A DNA stretch of 30,873 nt from a virus, in IMG/VR virus record IMGVR_UViG_3300030389_000528, positions 1 to 30,873 of that record; one strand, 5' to 3'. The number at the start of each line of letters is the position of its first letter. Position 1 is the first letter of the stretch. Positions 15,723-24,237 of this stretch are shown here, in pieces. The notes below the pieces were generated by a model. That model was not told the origin of the DNA, did no database searches, and was given only the letters and a program-made list of their open reading frames with translations. The translations under genes and the position numbers were made by a program.

Positions 15723-16979
15723 ATGGCACAAGAAATAACACAAAGTTTGTTTGGACTAGACGCACCCATGAGAGAACCACAAAGAACTGCTGGTTTGGAA
15801 GGAGTATTACAACGTCTTGAAACTGGTGCAAGTGCTGGTATAAGAAGAGGTTTTGGTCAAAAGACTGCTGTAGAAGCTCAAAAAGAAAAAGTACAAGGTA
15901 TAATACAACAAATGCAACAACAAGGTATTGATATAGCTTCTCCGCAAGGTTTAACAGAATTAGGTAATAGATTTACTTCTGCTGGTTTAACTGGTATGGG
16001 TACAGCTATGATGATGCAGGGAAGAAATCAATTTTTAGCAGAAGAAAAAACTTTAGCTACTATAGCAAAAGAAAGAGAAGCAGCAAGAAAATCAAAAATA
16101 CAGGCTGACAAAGCATTAATAGGAATATCAGACATAGACCCAGAAAAATTTACCACTGAATCTTTACAAGCTTTTTATGAAAATTTAGCGTCTAATAAAA
16201 AAATGAATTATAATTTATTAGTTCCAAAAGCAAAAGATGATTTAGGTTTTTCAAATGCTGCTGAAGAAGGTATCTATAGTAGATTTTTAGAAAATTTTGA
16301 TGGAGATGCTGATTTAGCAGGAAGGGCTTTTTTAGAATATAAATCTAGTTTAAAACAAAACGAAAATAAAGCACTTGTAGCTAAAGAAACAGGTATTAAT
16401 AAGGCAAAAGTAGAACAAGTAGCAAAAAGAGCAAATAAATTAAGTGAAGATGCTATAGCACAAATAGGAGGAATAAGAAAAGCATTAAAATATCGTGATG
16501 CTATAAATTCAGCATTTACAGGTAAGTTTGCTAATATAACATTAGGTGCTGCTGAGTTTGCAGAAGCAGTTGGAATATCTTTAGCAGGAGTTGATGAAAC
16601 TCAATATTTAGACCTTATAAGAAATGAGTTAGCTTTAGGTAGAGTTTCTTTATTAAAAGGTTCTTTGCAAGTAAAAGAATTAGAATTTTTAATAAAAAGT
16701 ATTGGTGACAAAACTTTAACTAAAAATACAATGTTAAATCTTTTTGAAGATAGAATAAAAGAATCAATGGTTACAATGGCTAGAGATTTACTATGGACAA
16801 AATATCAAAGAGAAGGCGGTGACTATGTACAATATGACTTTACAGGAGATGGTAGAAAAGCTCAAAGAATAGCAGATAAAGTATTTAATTATATACAAGC
16901 AAACCCACAGTTAAGTTCTCAACAAATTGAAGAATTAATTGAAACTGCTGTAGAAAGCAAAAAAACTTTTAAAAGGTAG
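15723..16979 (+). CDS. Internal virion (ejection) protein, 418 aa
   Basis: A mainly helical protein, rich in Lys, Ala and Glu. It has an N-terminal region with LETGASAGIRRGFGQKTAVE and a coiled-coil-prone middle. It lies between two other large helical virion proteins in one run, as in T7-like ejectosome clusters. AAGGAA precedes the ATG. No enzymatic motif was recognised; a scaffold or adaptor of the ejection complex is inferred. Confidence 0.6.
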   Translation: MAQEITQSLFGLDAPMREPQRTAGLEGVLQRLETGASAGIRRGFGQKTAVEAQKEKVQGIIQQMQQQGIDIASPQGLTELGNRFTSAGLTGMGTAMMMQGRNQFLAEEKTLATIAKEREAARKSKIQADKALIGISDIDPEKFTTESLQAFYENLASNKKMNYNLLVPKAKDDLGFSNAAEEGIYSRFLENFDGDADLAGRAFLEYKSSLKQNENKALVAKETGINKAKVEQVAKRANKLSEDAIAQIGGIRKALKYRDAINSAFTGKFANITLGAAEFAEAVGISLAGVDETQYLDLIRNELALGRVSLLKGSLQVKELEFLIKSIGDKTLTKNTMLNLFEDRIKESMVTMARDLLWTKYQREGGDYVQYDFTGDGRKAQRIADKVFNYIQANPQLSSQQIEELIETAVESKKTFKR

Positions 16980-16985
16980 ATACTA

Positions 16986-18929
16986 ATGGCTGTTACTGAA
17001 GAAAAATTTAAACAAATACAAGAAGGTTTATTAGGAACTGGAGAGTTACCAGAGCGAATACCTGATGAAGATATTGGTCTTCCTAGAGTTGTAGGTACTG
17101 TTCCTAGACCTAGAACAATAAAAGAAACTTTTGTAGAAGCTATACCTGAATTTGCAGGTATGTTAGGAAGTATTGCTCTTCAAAGAGTACCAGGAGGAGG
17201 TTTAGCTTTAAAATCATTTTTAGGTGCAGGTGCTGGTGGTATGTTTGGTGAAACAATACGGCAAGTAATTACAGGAGAACAAGAAAAATTAGATTCTGAA
17301 CAAAAAATAACTGAAATAACAAGAAGAGGTTTGGAAAATGCTGTTTTAGATGGAGCAGGTAATTTAATATTTTCAGCAGCAGGTTCGGTTTTTAGATTAA
17401 CAGCACAAACATTAAAAGATATGGGGGTTAGTCTTTCAAAAGGTGCTGATGATTTAGAAATAAAACAAGCAGTGCAAAAAATACTGCAAGAACAAGACAT
17501 TCCAACTACCCTTAGTAGGTATCAAGTTACTGGTTCTGCTCTTGATTCTTTATTAGATATAATAGGAAGAGTAGGATTTACTGGTAAAGCAACTTTTGAA
17601 ACTCAAGAAAAATTAATAAATAAAGCTATATCAAGTGAAAGAGATAAAATATTAGATACAGCAAGTTCTACAAGTTTTGCAGATGATGTAGAAATAGGAA
17701 GTGCAATTCAAAAAGTAGTAGAAGAAGGACACGCTGCGTTGTCTAGTGCTGTTTCTCCTTTTTACACAAACTTATCAACAAAAGCTCAGAATGTAACAGT
17801 AAACTTTAACCCAATAAAAAGTAAAGCACAGAAAACATTAAATGATGCTGCTAAAGTATCAGAAAGTAAAGACCCTACTACACAGCTAGGCTCAGAGATA
17901 ACTACTCAATTAAAAAAGATTGCTGACTTAAAAGATGATCTTTCTTTTGCTGATGCTTTTAAAACTGTATCTTTTTTGAAAAAGAAAAAAAGATCTATAG
18001 AAACAGGTATTGGAGGTAAAGGAAACGATTTAATTCCTATTTTATCTGAAAATATAGTAGCCATTGAAAAAGCTATGGATTCTGCTGCTAAAAAATTAGA
18101 CCCTAATTTGTATAATGAATATAGGATGTATTCTAGTAAATATAGAGAAGGCATGGAGGCTTTATTTCCAGAACAATTTGCTAAAATAATATCCAGAGAA
18201 CCTGAAAGAATTGGCGAAGCTATTTATAAAACAGGTAATGTAACTACAGTTCAACAAGCATTTAAAGCTATTGATAAAGCTGTTGAATTAGACCCAAGAA
18301 TACAAGGAGATGTTTTAAAGAACACACTAAGAAGAGGATATTTAGAACAAGCATTAGGAGAAACTGGTTCTGAAGTAAGTTTTAAAAATTTATTAGAATT
18401 AAGTAAAAAAATATCAGGACAGCAAAAACAATTTGGGAGAACATACAATACTATATTAGATGATGAAACTAAGAAAAATGTTAAAACTCTTACAAACATT
18501 GCAAAGGTAGCTTCAAAATCACCTAAGTTTGGTTTTTCACTAATGATTGCAGGGCAACAGGCTTCTGCTATCAGAGATGCTATTAGGTATGCTCCAGCAC
18601 TTGTTGGTGGTGGTACTTATCTTACTAGCGATAATCCTTTTATTAGTGTTTTAGCTGCTGGAGGAACTTTAATGGCTCCTAAAGCTTTAGCAAAAATTGC
18701 TTTAAACTCTGACGCTGTAAATAAACTTGTAAAACTAGAACAATTAGTAAAGAAAAATAAAGGAAGTTATAATGCTGGACATATTGCTTTAGCATTAGAT
18801 ATATTTAGAGATGCTCAAATTGTTCCTGAAGATTTAATATTAGAAACACCTATGGGTCAACCTGTTGCTCCACAAGGTATGTCTACAGATGATTTTGAAG
18901 AAATAAAAAATAAGTTACTAGAAGAATGA
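16986..18929 (+). CDS. Internal virion (ejection) protein, 647 aa
   Basis: The third large protein of the putative ejectosome. Residues about 55-90 are Gly/Ala-rich with possible membrane activity (GGGLALKSFLGAGAGGMFG). The middle is long charged helices. Residues about 516-576 form another hydrophobic Gly/Ala-rich segment that could insert into the membrane. Its stop overlaps the next start (ATGA). A channel-forming role is inferred from position and pattern; I see no peptidoglycan-cleaving motif. Confidence 0.6.
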   Translation: MAVTEEKFKQIQEGLLGTGELPERIPDEDIGLPRVVGTVPRPRTIKETFVEAIPEFAGMLGSIALQRVPGGGLALKSFLGAGAGGMFGETIRQVITGEQEKLDSEQKITEITRRGLENAVLDGAGNLIFSAAGSVFRLTAQTLKDMGVSLSKGADDLEIKQAVQKILQEQDIPTTLSRYQVTGSALDSLLDIIGRVGFTGKATFETQEKLINKAISSERDKILDTASSTSFADDVEIGSAIQKVVEEGHAALSSAVSPFYTNLSTKAQNVTVNFNPIKSKAQKTLNDAAKVSESKDPTTQLGSEITTQLKKIADLKDDLSFADAFKTVSFLKKKKRSIETGIGGKGNDLIPILSENIVAIEKAMDSAAKKLDPNLYNEYRMYSSKYREGMEALFPEQFAKIISREPERIGEAIYKTGNVTTVQQAFKAIDKAVELDPRIQGDVLKNTLRRGYLEQALGETGSEVSFKNLLELSKKISGQQKQFGRTYNTILDDETKKNVKTLTNIAKVASKSPKFGFSLMIAGQQASAIRDAIRYAPALVGGGTYLTSDNPFISVLAAGGTLMAPKALAKIALNSDAVNKLVKLEQLVKKNKGSYNAGHIALALDIFRDAQIVPEDLILETPMGQPVAPQGMSTDDFEEIKNKLLEE

Positions 18930-19426
18930 TCGACCCAATCACAGCTTTGGCTACAGCAAATGCAGTATTTCAGGGTATCAAGACAGCAGTAAATTATGGT
19001 AAAGAAGCTCAAGAGGTATTTTCACAGCTAGGGAAATGGGCTTCTGCGGTAGAAGATGTAAAGTTCTGTCTAACACAGGAAGAAAGTAAGCCATCTATAT
19101 TCAAGAAGATTACTTACAGAAAGTCAGCCACAGCAGAAGCATTTGATGAGCTTGCTGCAAGGCAGAGAATCAAAGAGATGGAAAAGGAACTAAAACATAT
19201 GTTCTACTGGGGTTCATTGCACCATCTTGGTGCAGATGGGTATAAACAGCTAATACAAATCAGACGATCAATACAACGCAAACGAGAAGCACAGGTATAC
19301 CAACAAATCCGCAAACGTAAAGAACTCATTTACAATTCCAGTATGTTATCTATTATAGCTATCATGAGTATGGTTCTATGGTGGTTGATACAATTTTTAA
19401 TTGACTCTGTAAAGGGAATACAATGA
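18926..19426 (+). CDS. Conserved phage protein with C-terminal membrane helix
   Basis: A 166-aa protein. The N-terminal part is helical (DPITALATANAVFQGIKTAV), the middle is basic with RQRIKEMEKELKHMFYWG, and one membrane segment lies near the C-terminus (SIIAIMSMVLWWLIQFLI). It precedes the holin and endolysin genes, overlapping both neighbours by 4 bases. I recall related proteins in marine phages at the border of virion and lysis genes. A role in lysis or as a virion membrane protein is possible. Confidence 0.7.
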   Translation: MIDPITALATANAVFQGIKTAVNYGKEAQEVFSQLGKWASAVEDVKFCLTQEESKPSIFKKITYRKSATAEAFDELAARQRIKEMEKELKHMFYWGSLHHLGADGYKQLIQIRRSIQRKREAQVYQQIRKRKELIYNSSMLSIIAIMSMVLWWLIQFLIDSVKGIQ

Positions 19427-19614
19427 TAGAACTAATACTATCTAGCATGTTGGTAACTGTAGTACCAGATCGTACACAGTTCTACTGCAAGCTAGAATGG
19501 ATAGAAAGAGGACTATGTGTATACTGGTGTGCTAATGAACAAAAAGGGTTTAAATGGTTTGAAGTAGAGTCTGAACAAGGCTGTAAGATACGAAAGAAGT
19601 TTCATTTAACATAA
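19423..19614 (+). CDS. Small exported-looking protein
   Basis: A 63-aa protein with a short hydrophobic N-terminus (IELILSSMLVTVV) that could be a signal peptide or anchor. Four Cys lie in the remaining polar part (CKLEW, CVYWCANE, GCK), which may form disulphides in the periplasm. It overlaps the previous gene by 4 bases and precedes the holin by 9 bases, so it may assist lysis. No family is recognised. Confidence 0.6.
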   Translation: MIELILSSMLVTVVPDRTQFYCKLEWIERGLCVYWCANEQKGFKWFEVESEQGCKIRKKFHLT

Positions 19615-19623
19615 GGAGTCATA

Positions 19624-20061
19624 ATGCTACAACTACTTACTGGTCTGCTTCCTGTGGCAGAGAAGGTTATTGACAGGGTAATACCAGACCCTAAAGCAAA
19701 ACAAGAAGCACTAAAAGAACTAGCTGAACTTGAACAAAAAGGTGAACTAGCTAAGATAGAGGCTGAGTTTGGTGATAAAGATAGTGCTAGAAAACGTGAA
19801 ATGGCTATATCTACTAGTGAAAATAGTCCATGGTTAAATAAAATAATTACTAGTGTACTTGCCCTAGGCATAACTGGTTTAACTTTTAGTTTATTCGCAG
19901 TAATATTATTCTTAGAAGTCACACCTGCAAACAAAGATATATTAATATTTTTACTTGGTAATTTAACAACACTAGTTGGTTTAGTATGTTCTTATTACTT
20001 TGGTAGTTCAGTAGGCAGTAAAGATAAAACAGAAGAAATTAGGGGGTTAATAAAGAAATGA
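19624..20061 (+). CDS. Holin (3TM / GTA-type)
   Basis: Probably the membrane pore that releases the endolysin. The 145-aa protein has an N-terminal amphipathic helix with VIDRVIPDPKAKQEA, a charged helical stretch, and two strong membrane helices at about 74-97 and 106-128. It ends in a charged tail. This is the pattern of the holin family first noted in gene-transfer agents (three helices counting the N-terminal one). It sits just before the peptidase gene, overlapping it by 4 bases, with AAGGAG in front of its start. Confidence 0.75.
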   Translation: MLQLLTGLLPVAEKVIDRVIPDPKAKQEALKELAELEQKGELAKIEAEFGDKDSARKREMAISTSENSPWLNKIITSVLALGITGLTFSLFAVILFLEVTPANKDILIFLLGNLTTLVGLVCSYYFGSSVGSKDKTEEIRGLIKK

Positions 20062-20441
20062 TGGATTGGAACACAAGCACATACTTTTCTATGTACGAGT
20101 TTAAATGCAGCCATACTGGACAATGTGATATGAACCCAAAGTTTATAGATAAGCTCAATGATTTAAGATTAGCTTTTGGTAAGCCTATGAAGATTACATC
20201 AGGTTACAGACACGTTAGCCATCCTATTGAACGAAAGAAAAAAACTCCTGGAGCACATACTACAGGACAAGCTGCGGATATAGCAGTATCAAGAGAAGAT
20301 GCTTTTGATTTACTATCATTAGCATTAACCAAAGGTTTTACTGGAATTGGTATACAACAAAAAGGTTCAGGTAGGTTTATACATTTAGATACTTTAGAAA
20401 ACTCAAAGGATAGACCTAGACCTACTGTGTGGTCGTACTAA
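20058..20441 (+). CDS. M15-family peptidase endolysin
   Basis: Zinc peptidase that cuts peptide cross-links of the cell wall. In this 127-aa protein the family signature is visible: SGYR at 48-51, then His67 and Asp74 in HTTGQAAD (HxxxxxxD), and His109/Asp111 in FIHLDT. A single domain with no separate binding module is usual for the short M15_3 type found in phages. An N-terminal Cys17/Cys23 pair sits in KCSHTGQC. Downstream of the holin, it completes the lysis cassette. The gene end overlaps the end of the convergent DUF1289 gene by 20 bases. Confidence 0.9.
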   Translation: MMDWNTSTYFSMYEFKCSHTGQCDMNPKFIDKLNDLRLAFGKPMKITSGYRHVSHPIERKKKTPGAHTTGQAADIAVSREDAFDLLSLALTKGFTGIGIQQKGSGRFIHLDTLENSKDRPRPTVWSY

Positions 20442-20583
20442 ATAAGGCATTTATTACTTTTTCTTTTTCTGCGTCACTCATAGTTTCCCAATTGCTTATT
20501 TGTTCGACTGTTCTATTACAACCAATACATATATTGTCTTTTAGTTCACAAATACCAATACAGGGTGATTCAATTGTTGTCAT
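20422..20583 (-). CDS. DUF1289-family protein
   Basis: A 53-aa protein on the minus strand, short enough to be missed. It carries CIGIC and CIGC: Cys8, Cys12, Cys19 and Cys22 in the DUF1289 arrangement (SPCxxxC, then CxGCxR). It continues NRTVEQISNWETMSDAEK, also typical. DUF1289 proteins are common in proteobacteria and probably bind a metal or Fe-S cluster; the function is unknown. It is the last gene of the leftward operon. Its start overlaps the stop of the gene upstream (ATGA), and its 3' end runs 20 bases into the endolysin gene. Confidence 0.8.
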   Translation of the reverse strand: MTTIESPCIGICELKDNICIGCNRTVEQISNWETMSDAEKEKVINALFSTTTQ

Positions 20584-20825
20584 TCTCCTAATCCTTTCAA
20601 GCCTAGTTTATCTCTTCTGGCTTGATCTTCTTCAAAGTGTAGAAGCACACACTCCTGCCTAAGTCTCTCCTCAGTCCATTCATACTGTGCCTTAGCTACC
20701 GCAGTACCATCTTTCCTACCAACATCATAAGCTACCTCCCACAGTTTAAATACCTCGTTTGTGCCTTGATACAGTAGAAAATAGCTGGTAATACAACCAA
20801 ATATAAATATGATAATATTTCTCAT
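20580..20825 (-). CDS. Small protein with N-terminal membrane helix
   Basis: An 81-aa protein with an N-terminal membrane helix (IIIFIFGCITSYFLLY), then a charged helix ending in EEDQARRDKLGLKGLGE. The topology, a short anchor and a periplasmic or cytoplasmic coiled region, would suit an i-spanin or a membrane-bound early protein. No spanin lipoprotein partner is evident next to it, so I leave it unassigned. It overlaps both neighbours by 4 bases. Confidence 0.65.
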   Translation of the reverse strand: MRNIIIFIFGCITSYFLLYQGTNEVFKLWEVAYDVGRKDGTAVAKAQYEWTEERLRQECVLLHFEEDQARRDKLGLKGLGE

Positions 20826-21013
20826 TTCTTACCCCACAAGAAACCAAGGTAGATTGGGGTGAATATAGAAAGAACAACTAAAAATTCTTTAAGTGCTATT
20901 TTGTCTTCATCTACAAACTCTCCAAACAACCCTACTACAAACAAGTTTATTAAGAAACTAACATACAATATTAGCAATACATGTCTAAAAATTTTTAATA
21001 CAAAGTCAATCAT
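20822..21013 (-). CDS. Small two-helix membrane protein
   Basis: A 63-aa protein. Two hydrophobic segments (VLLILYVSFLINLFVVGLF and FLVVLSIFTPIYLGFLW) flank a short acidic loop with GEFVDEDK. It ends in a basic GKK. Start and stop overlap the neighbouring genes by 4 bases, so it is co-translated. Function unknown; membrane remodelling or superinfection effects are only possibilities. Confidence 0.65.
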   Translation of the reverse strand: MIDFVLKIFRHVLLILYVSFLINLFVVGLFGEFVDEDKIALKEFLVVLSIFTPIYLGFLWGKK

Positions 21014-21141
21014 AGAGTATCAATATGAACAGTAAGCCTCACTAGAAAGAAATCTATCACTATGTACTTATACCCTTCAACATCACTGGTGTATTCAAAC
21101 CCTACCATCAATCCTGTTATTGGTGTAAATTCGTATCCCAT
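21010..21141 (-). CDS. 43-aa conserved small protein
   Basis: A short gene that starts on the ribonucleotide reductase stop (TAATG) and ends on the next start (ATGA), which strongly suggests it is translated. The protein, beginning GYEFTPITGLMVGFEYTSD, is beta-rich with no known domain. It resembles small genes found beside replication genes in other marine phages. Function unknown. Confidence 0.65.
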   Translation of the reverse strand: MGYEFTPITGLMVGFEYTSDVEGYKYIVIDFFLVRLTVHIDTL

Positions 21142-23033
21142 TATTGTACCTCGCAGCTTCCAGCAGTACAAGCTAATTCCTGTACTCCTTTGACGTTATC
21201 ATCTACCTCAGTCAAGTCTCTCCAACTTATGTTAAGAGGAGTATCACCTTCTAACTTAACATACTCTTCTTTTGTACACTCTTCATATGGAGCTTGTCTA
21301 TAAGAACCACCATCATAAGGTAAGAAGGATATACCGGATATGTCATCAAAGTTCTTCCATACCCATGCTCCTACTTCCATCCACTCTTCTTCCTTGACAC
21401 TGATAGTCACAGATGGTTTGTGTTCACACCAATGCTTTTGATACATCATCCATAACTCAAGATGATCTATAGCTGTTAAGTCATCTCTGACCATAGCACC
21501 TTCAGGAGCTTGTATTGGAAATGAAAATACCACAGTAGAATCAGGCTTCATCACACAGTCTTCTGTATGTACTCCTTTTTCTTTTAAGAAGTTGGAAAGA
21601 GGGTCTTTTTTATCTCCACGCACCCTACGAATATAATAACTAGAATGTCTAGGATGAATACCAGAGGCAGAATCAACAAGCTGAGACACAGTGCCACTAG
21701 GCTTGATACAAGTAATTGCAGTCGATTGAGGGATTCCCAAAAGAACAGATAAGTCAGCGTTTGTTTTAACAGCCACCTGTTTGAGTTCCTCAAGGAGTTG
21801 TTTTGTGTTATCATTTACTTCTCCCATAATTTTATTATCCAGAATACCTGTCAAAGACACTCCTAGCAGTCTTTCTTCTTCTGTGTTCTTCTGCCATATC
21901 TTACGCAAGTATGGAAACTTAGTTAGTGTAGCTTGCCATGTACCTAATATTGTAGCTATCTTTACCTTATCTTTCAGAGTCTGTACTGAATCACCTGCTC
22001 TTATTACCACCTCAGTCAAGTTACAGAACTGGTATGGTCTAAGGATAATCTCACTACAAGGATTTGTACCGAAGTCATAATTAGTATCTCTTCTTTCATT
22101 CTTAGCAGCTTGTCTCTTTGATGCTGCCCTACTGAAGATACCACGCTCTCCTGACTTACTCTCATACAAGCTAGACCATTCCTTCATAAACTGGCTCATA
22201 TCAGGCTTCTCATCGTACATAGCAGAGTTGTTAGCTAATGCTCTTTGTGGGTCATACTGCCACCATGACCCAGACTTACAGGCTCTCATCTTGTCATCTT
22301 CTAAGTCTGATAGAGATATCATAGCTGACCTTCTGACACCACCTACTACCACTACTTCACCTATCTTACACAGGATATCATGACAATCAATTGATGATAA
22401 TTTTCTACCAGCAGCCTGTTTAAATTTGGAGATGCAGAACTCAAATAATTGCTTCAATGGCTCTGCTCCTGATGCTCTACCACCAAAGGTTTTTAATCTA
22501 GCTCCTGCTGGTCTTACTTTGGATAAGTCATACTTAGGTACTTCACCACTATACAATAGGGCTATAAGCTGTCTCAGAGCCTTTGCCCATCCTTCTTTAC
22601 TGTCAGCTACCGCTATGGTAGTCTCAGATTCAAAAAGCTTCTCAGGGACTTCTGGTAGCTTCTCAACATATTTATGCTCTACAGAGAACCCTACACCTGT
22701 ACCGCACAGCAAGATGTACATAGCCTCGTCAAAGGCTTTTACATCATCAATAGGAAGATAAGAACAATTATATCCAGCAGTATTATCTCTATCTAGTGCT
22801 TTACCAGCAGTCATAATAGCCCTCATAGATGGCATAACATCTAGGTTCTCTATTGCTTCCTGTACTTTTAATTTTGTTGGTGTATCTACTACATGACCTA
22901 TTTCTTTTTCTAAATGATTTACCATAAAGTCCATGTATCTCTGAACAGACTCACTCCAATCCTCTCTTCTCTGCTCTTCTTCTAGGTATCTTGCGTAACG
23001 GCTCTTTGCTATAAATTGGCTATATGTATTCAA
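21141..23033 (-). CDS. nrdJ: Class II (B12-dependent) ribonucleotide reductase
   Basis: Makes deoxynucleotides from ribonucleotides using adenosylcobalamin, supplying DNA synthesis. The 630-aa protein is of the monomeric triphosphate-reductase type. Visible catalytic set: Cys90 (NCSYLPID) and Cys337 (FCNLTE) as the redox pair, the radical Cys326 and Glu328 in NPCSEI, and Cys622/Cys627 at the C-terminus for re-reduction. Spacings match the Lactobacillus enzyme (408/419 and 731/736). It is about 110 residues shorter than that enzyme. The start is TTG, overlapping the upstream stop as TTGA. It depends on host cobalamin and a host thioredoxin-like reductant. Confidence 0.93.
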   Translation of the reverse strand: MNTYSQFIAKSRYARYLEEEQRREDWSESVQRYMDFMVNHLEKEIGHVVDTPTKLKVQEAIENLDVMPSMRAIMTAGKALDRDNTAGYNCSYLPIDDVKAFDEAMYILLCGTGVGFSVEHKYVEKLPEVPEKLFESETTIAVADSKEGWAKALRQLIALLYSGEVPKYDLSKVRPAGARLKTFGGRASGAEPLKQLFEFCISKFKQAAGRKLSSIDCHDILCKIGEVVVVGGVRRSAMISLSDLEDDKMRACKSGSWWQYDPQRALANNSAMYDEKPDMSQFMKEWSSLYESKSGERGIFSRAASKRQAAKNERRDTNYDFGTNPCSEIILRPYQFCNLTEVVIRAGDSVQTLKDKVKIATILGTWQATLTKFPYLRKIWQKNTEEERLLGVSLTGILDNKIMGEVNDNTKQLLEELKQVAVKTNADLSVLLGIPQSTAITCIKPSGTVSQLVDSASGIHPRHSSYYIRRVRGDKKDPLSNFLKEKGVHTEDCVMKPDSTVVFSFPIQAPEGAMVRDDLTAIDHLELWMMYQKHWCEHKPSVTISVKEEEWMEVGAWVWKNFDDISGISFLPYDGGSYRQAPYEECTKEEYVKLEGDTPLNISWRDLTEVDDNVKGVQELACTAGSCEVQ

Positions 23034-23188
23034 TCTCTTAACTCCTCTTCTAGTTCGTCTGCTTTCTCTTCTATTCTATCATTGAATCTATCAACGATAT
23101 CTTCTGATGATATATCCAAAACCTCTAACAAGGAAATCTCGTCAAGGTTTTTAAGTCTATCACAAATGTCATGTATTGTCAATGCCAT
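23030..23188 (-). CDS. 52-aa acidic helical protein
   Basis: Starts ALTIHDICDRLKNLDEISLL and continues as an acidic helix ending ELEEELRD. It is short but well supported: GGGGGTA lies upstream as a ribosome site, and its stop (TGA) overlaps the TTG start of the reductase. I recall similar proteins next to DUF3310 genes in marine phages. The function is unknown. Confidence 0.7.
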   Translation of the reverse strand: MALTIHDICDRLKNLDEISLLEVLDISSEDIVDRFNDRIEEKADELEEELRD

Positions 23189-23189
23189 A

Positions 23190-23483
23190 TTACCCCCAAT
23201 TACTACCTTTCGTTTCTTTTAATAATTTAATCATAGCTTTCAAATACCATTCAGCCTTTTCAGCATCTTCTAATGGTTTACCCTTGTGCCACATTCTGCT
23301 AATGTATTTGATTATGTTACCCTGACAATAACTGATAGATTCATACTCTCCTAGTGTATCAACTATGTAATCATAAGTTTCTATTGTTCCTTTGTTGTAG
23401 TGTGCCGGATGGTTTACTTTGTCTTCTAGCTTCATATCTTCCTCATACAAATCGCTGTTATTCTTAGTCATAAAATTATCCAT
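23190..23483 (-). CDS. DUF3310 family protein
   Basis: A 97-aa protein with the family core VNHPAHYNKGTIETYDYI (about residues 23-40) and the helical continuation GNIIKYISRMWHKGK, ending in an AEWYLKAMIKLL helix. DUF3310 proteins occur widely in phages among nucleotide-metabolism and replication genes. A nucleotide-kinase-like role has been suggested but not proven. It overlaps the end of the phosphoesterase gene. Alternative start codons exist at residues 5 and 17. Confidence 0.85.
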   Translation of the reverse strand: MDNFMTKNNSDLYEEDMKLEDKVNHPAHYNKGTIETYDYIVDTLGEYESISYCQGNIIKYISRMWHKGKPLEDAEKAEWYLKAMIKLLKETKGSNWG

Positions 23484-24237
23484 ACTTCTTCCTTAAATAT
23501 TTTAAACTTACAAACATCTCATCAAACTGTCCATCCTGTACATCATGTAATACTACGATACCTCGCCAGTGAGTGTTGCCTTGCACTCCCATGTAATCTT
23601 CATTATGTAGATAACAAGAACCAGCTATGATACAAGTTATGATAGAACCATCTGCTCTTTTGCCATAGGCCACCTGTCTGCCTTGCTGATGGCCTACTAC
23701 GCAACTCTGGTGAGTCTTGTTAACCATTGCTGAAGCAGTACCAATAGGCCTACCCATAACACCACTTACAAGGTAGTGAGAATATACAACCCCATTAATA
23801 CTAACAGTATCAAGGAAATCAAACACCTCCCAACCAGCTTCTGAGTATCTGAGATCATCTGTACCAAGAGTGCCGTCGAGTTTAGAATCTCCTTCGACTG
23901 CTCGCTCAATTCTTTGTTCGTGGTTACCGAGCGTGAGAACCATTCTAGGTCGATATTGTTTCTTCTTGTCTTTTCTGCATTTTGCATTGTATTCCCTCAT
24001 AGGTTCTAATAATATATCCATAGCTTCTCTGGCTGCTTCAATATCATCTTTGTATCTTCTTCCTTCAAACGACTTCTTACCTACATCGTAGGATGATAGT
24101 GATGGCATATCAGCAAAATCACCAATCTGTACGATAACATCAGGTTTCTTATCAACGATATATTTTCCAATCCACTCTAAGTAACTAAGGTCAACGCCTT
24201 TCTTTACTTGTGTATCAGGTATAATTAAATGTTTCAA
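23476..24237 (-). CDS. Metallophosphoesterase
   Basis: A 253-aa calcineurin-like phosphoesterase. Metal-binding motifs seen: Asp8 in IIPDTQ, Asp40/Asp43 in GDFADMPS, Asn105/His106 in LGNHEQR, a later YSHY and GH in VVGHQQG. The first motif is DTQ where the wider family has DxH, a variant I recall from phage members. Substrate unknown; related phage proteins lie, as here, beside nuclease and exonuclease genes, which suggests nucleotide or DNA-end processing. It overlaps both neighbours by a few bases. Confidence 0.85.
   Translation of the reverse strand: MKHLIIPDTQVKKGVDLSYLEWIGKYIVDKKPDVIVQIGDFADMPSLSSYDVGKKSFEGRRYKDDIEAAREAMDILLEPMREYNAKCRKDKKKQYRPRMVLTLGNHEQRIERAVEGDSKLDGTLGTDDLRYSEAGWEVFDFLDTVSINGVVYSHYLVSGVMGRPIGTASAMVNKTHQSCVVGHQQGRQVAYGKRADGSIITCIIAGSCYLHNEDYMGVQGNTHWRGIVVLHDVQDGQFDEMFVSLKYLRKKYG

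Noticed and set aside
21781-22080. Plus-strand frame opposite the ribonucleotide reductase
   Set aside because: The reductase frame is fully conserved with catalytic residues; the opposite frame is a shadow.
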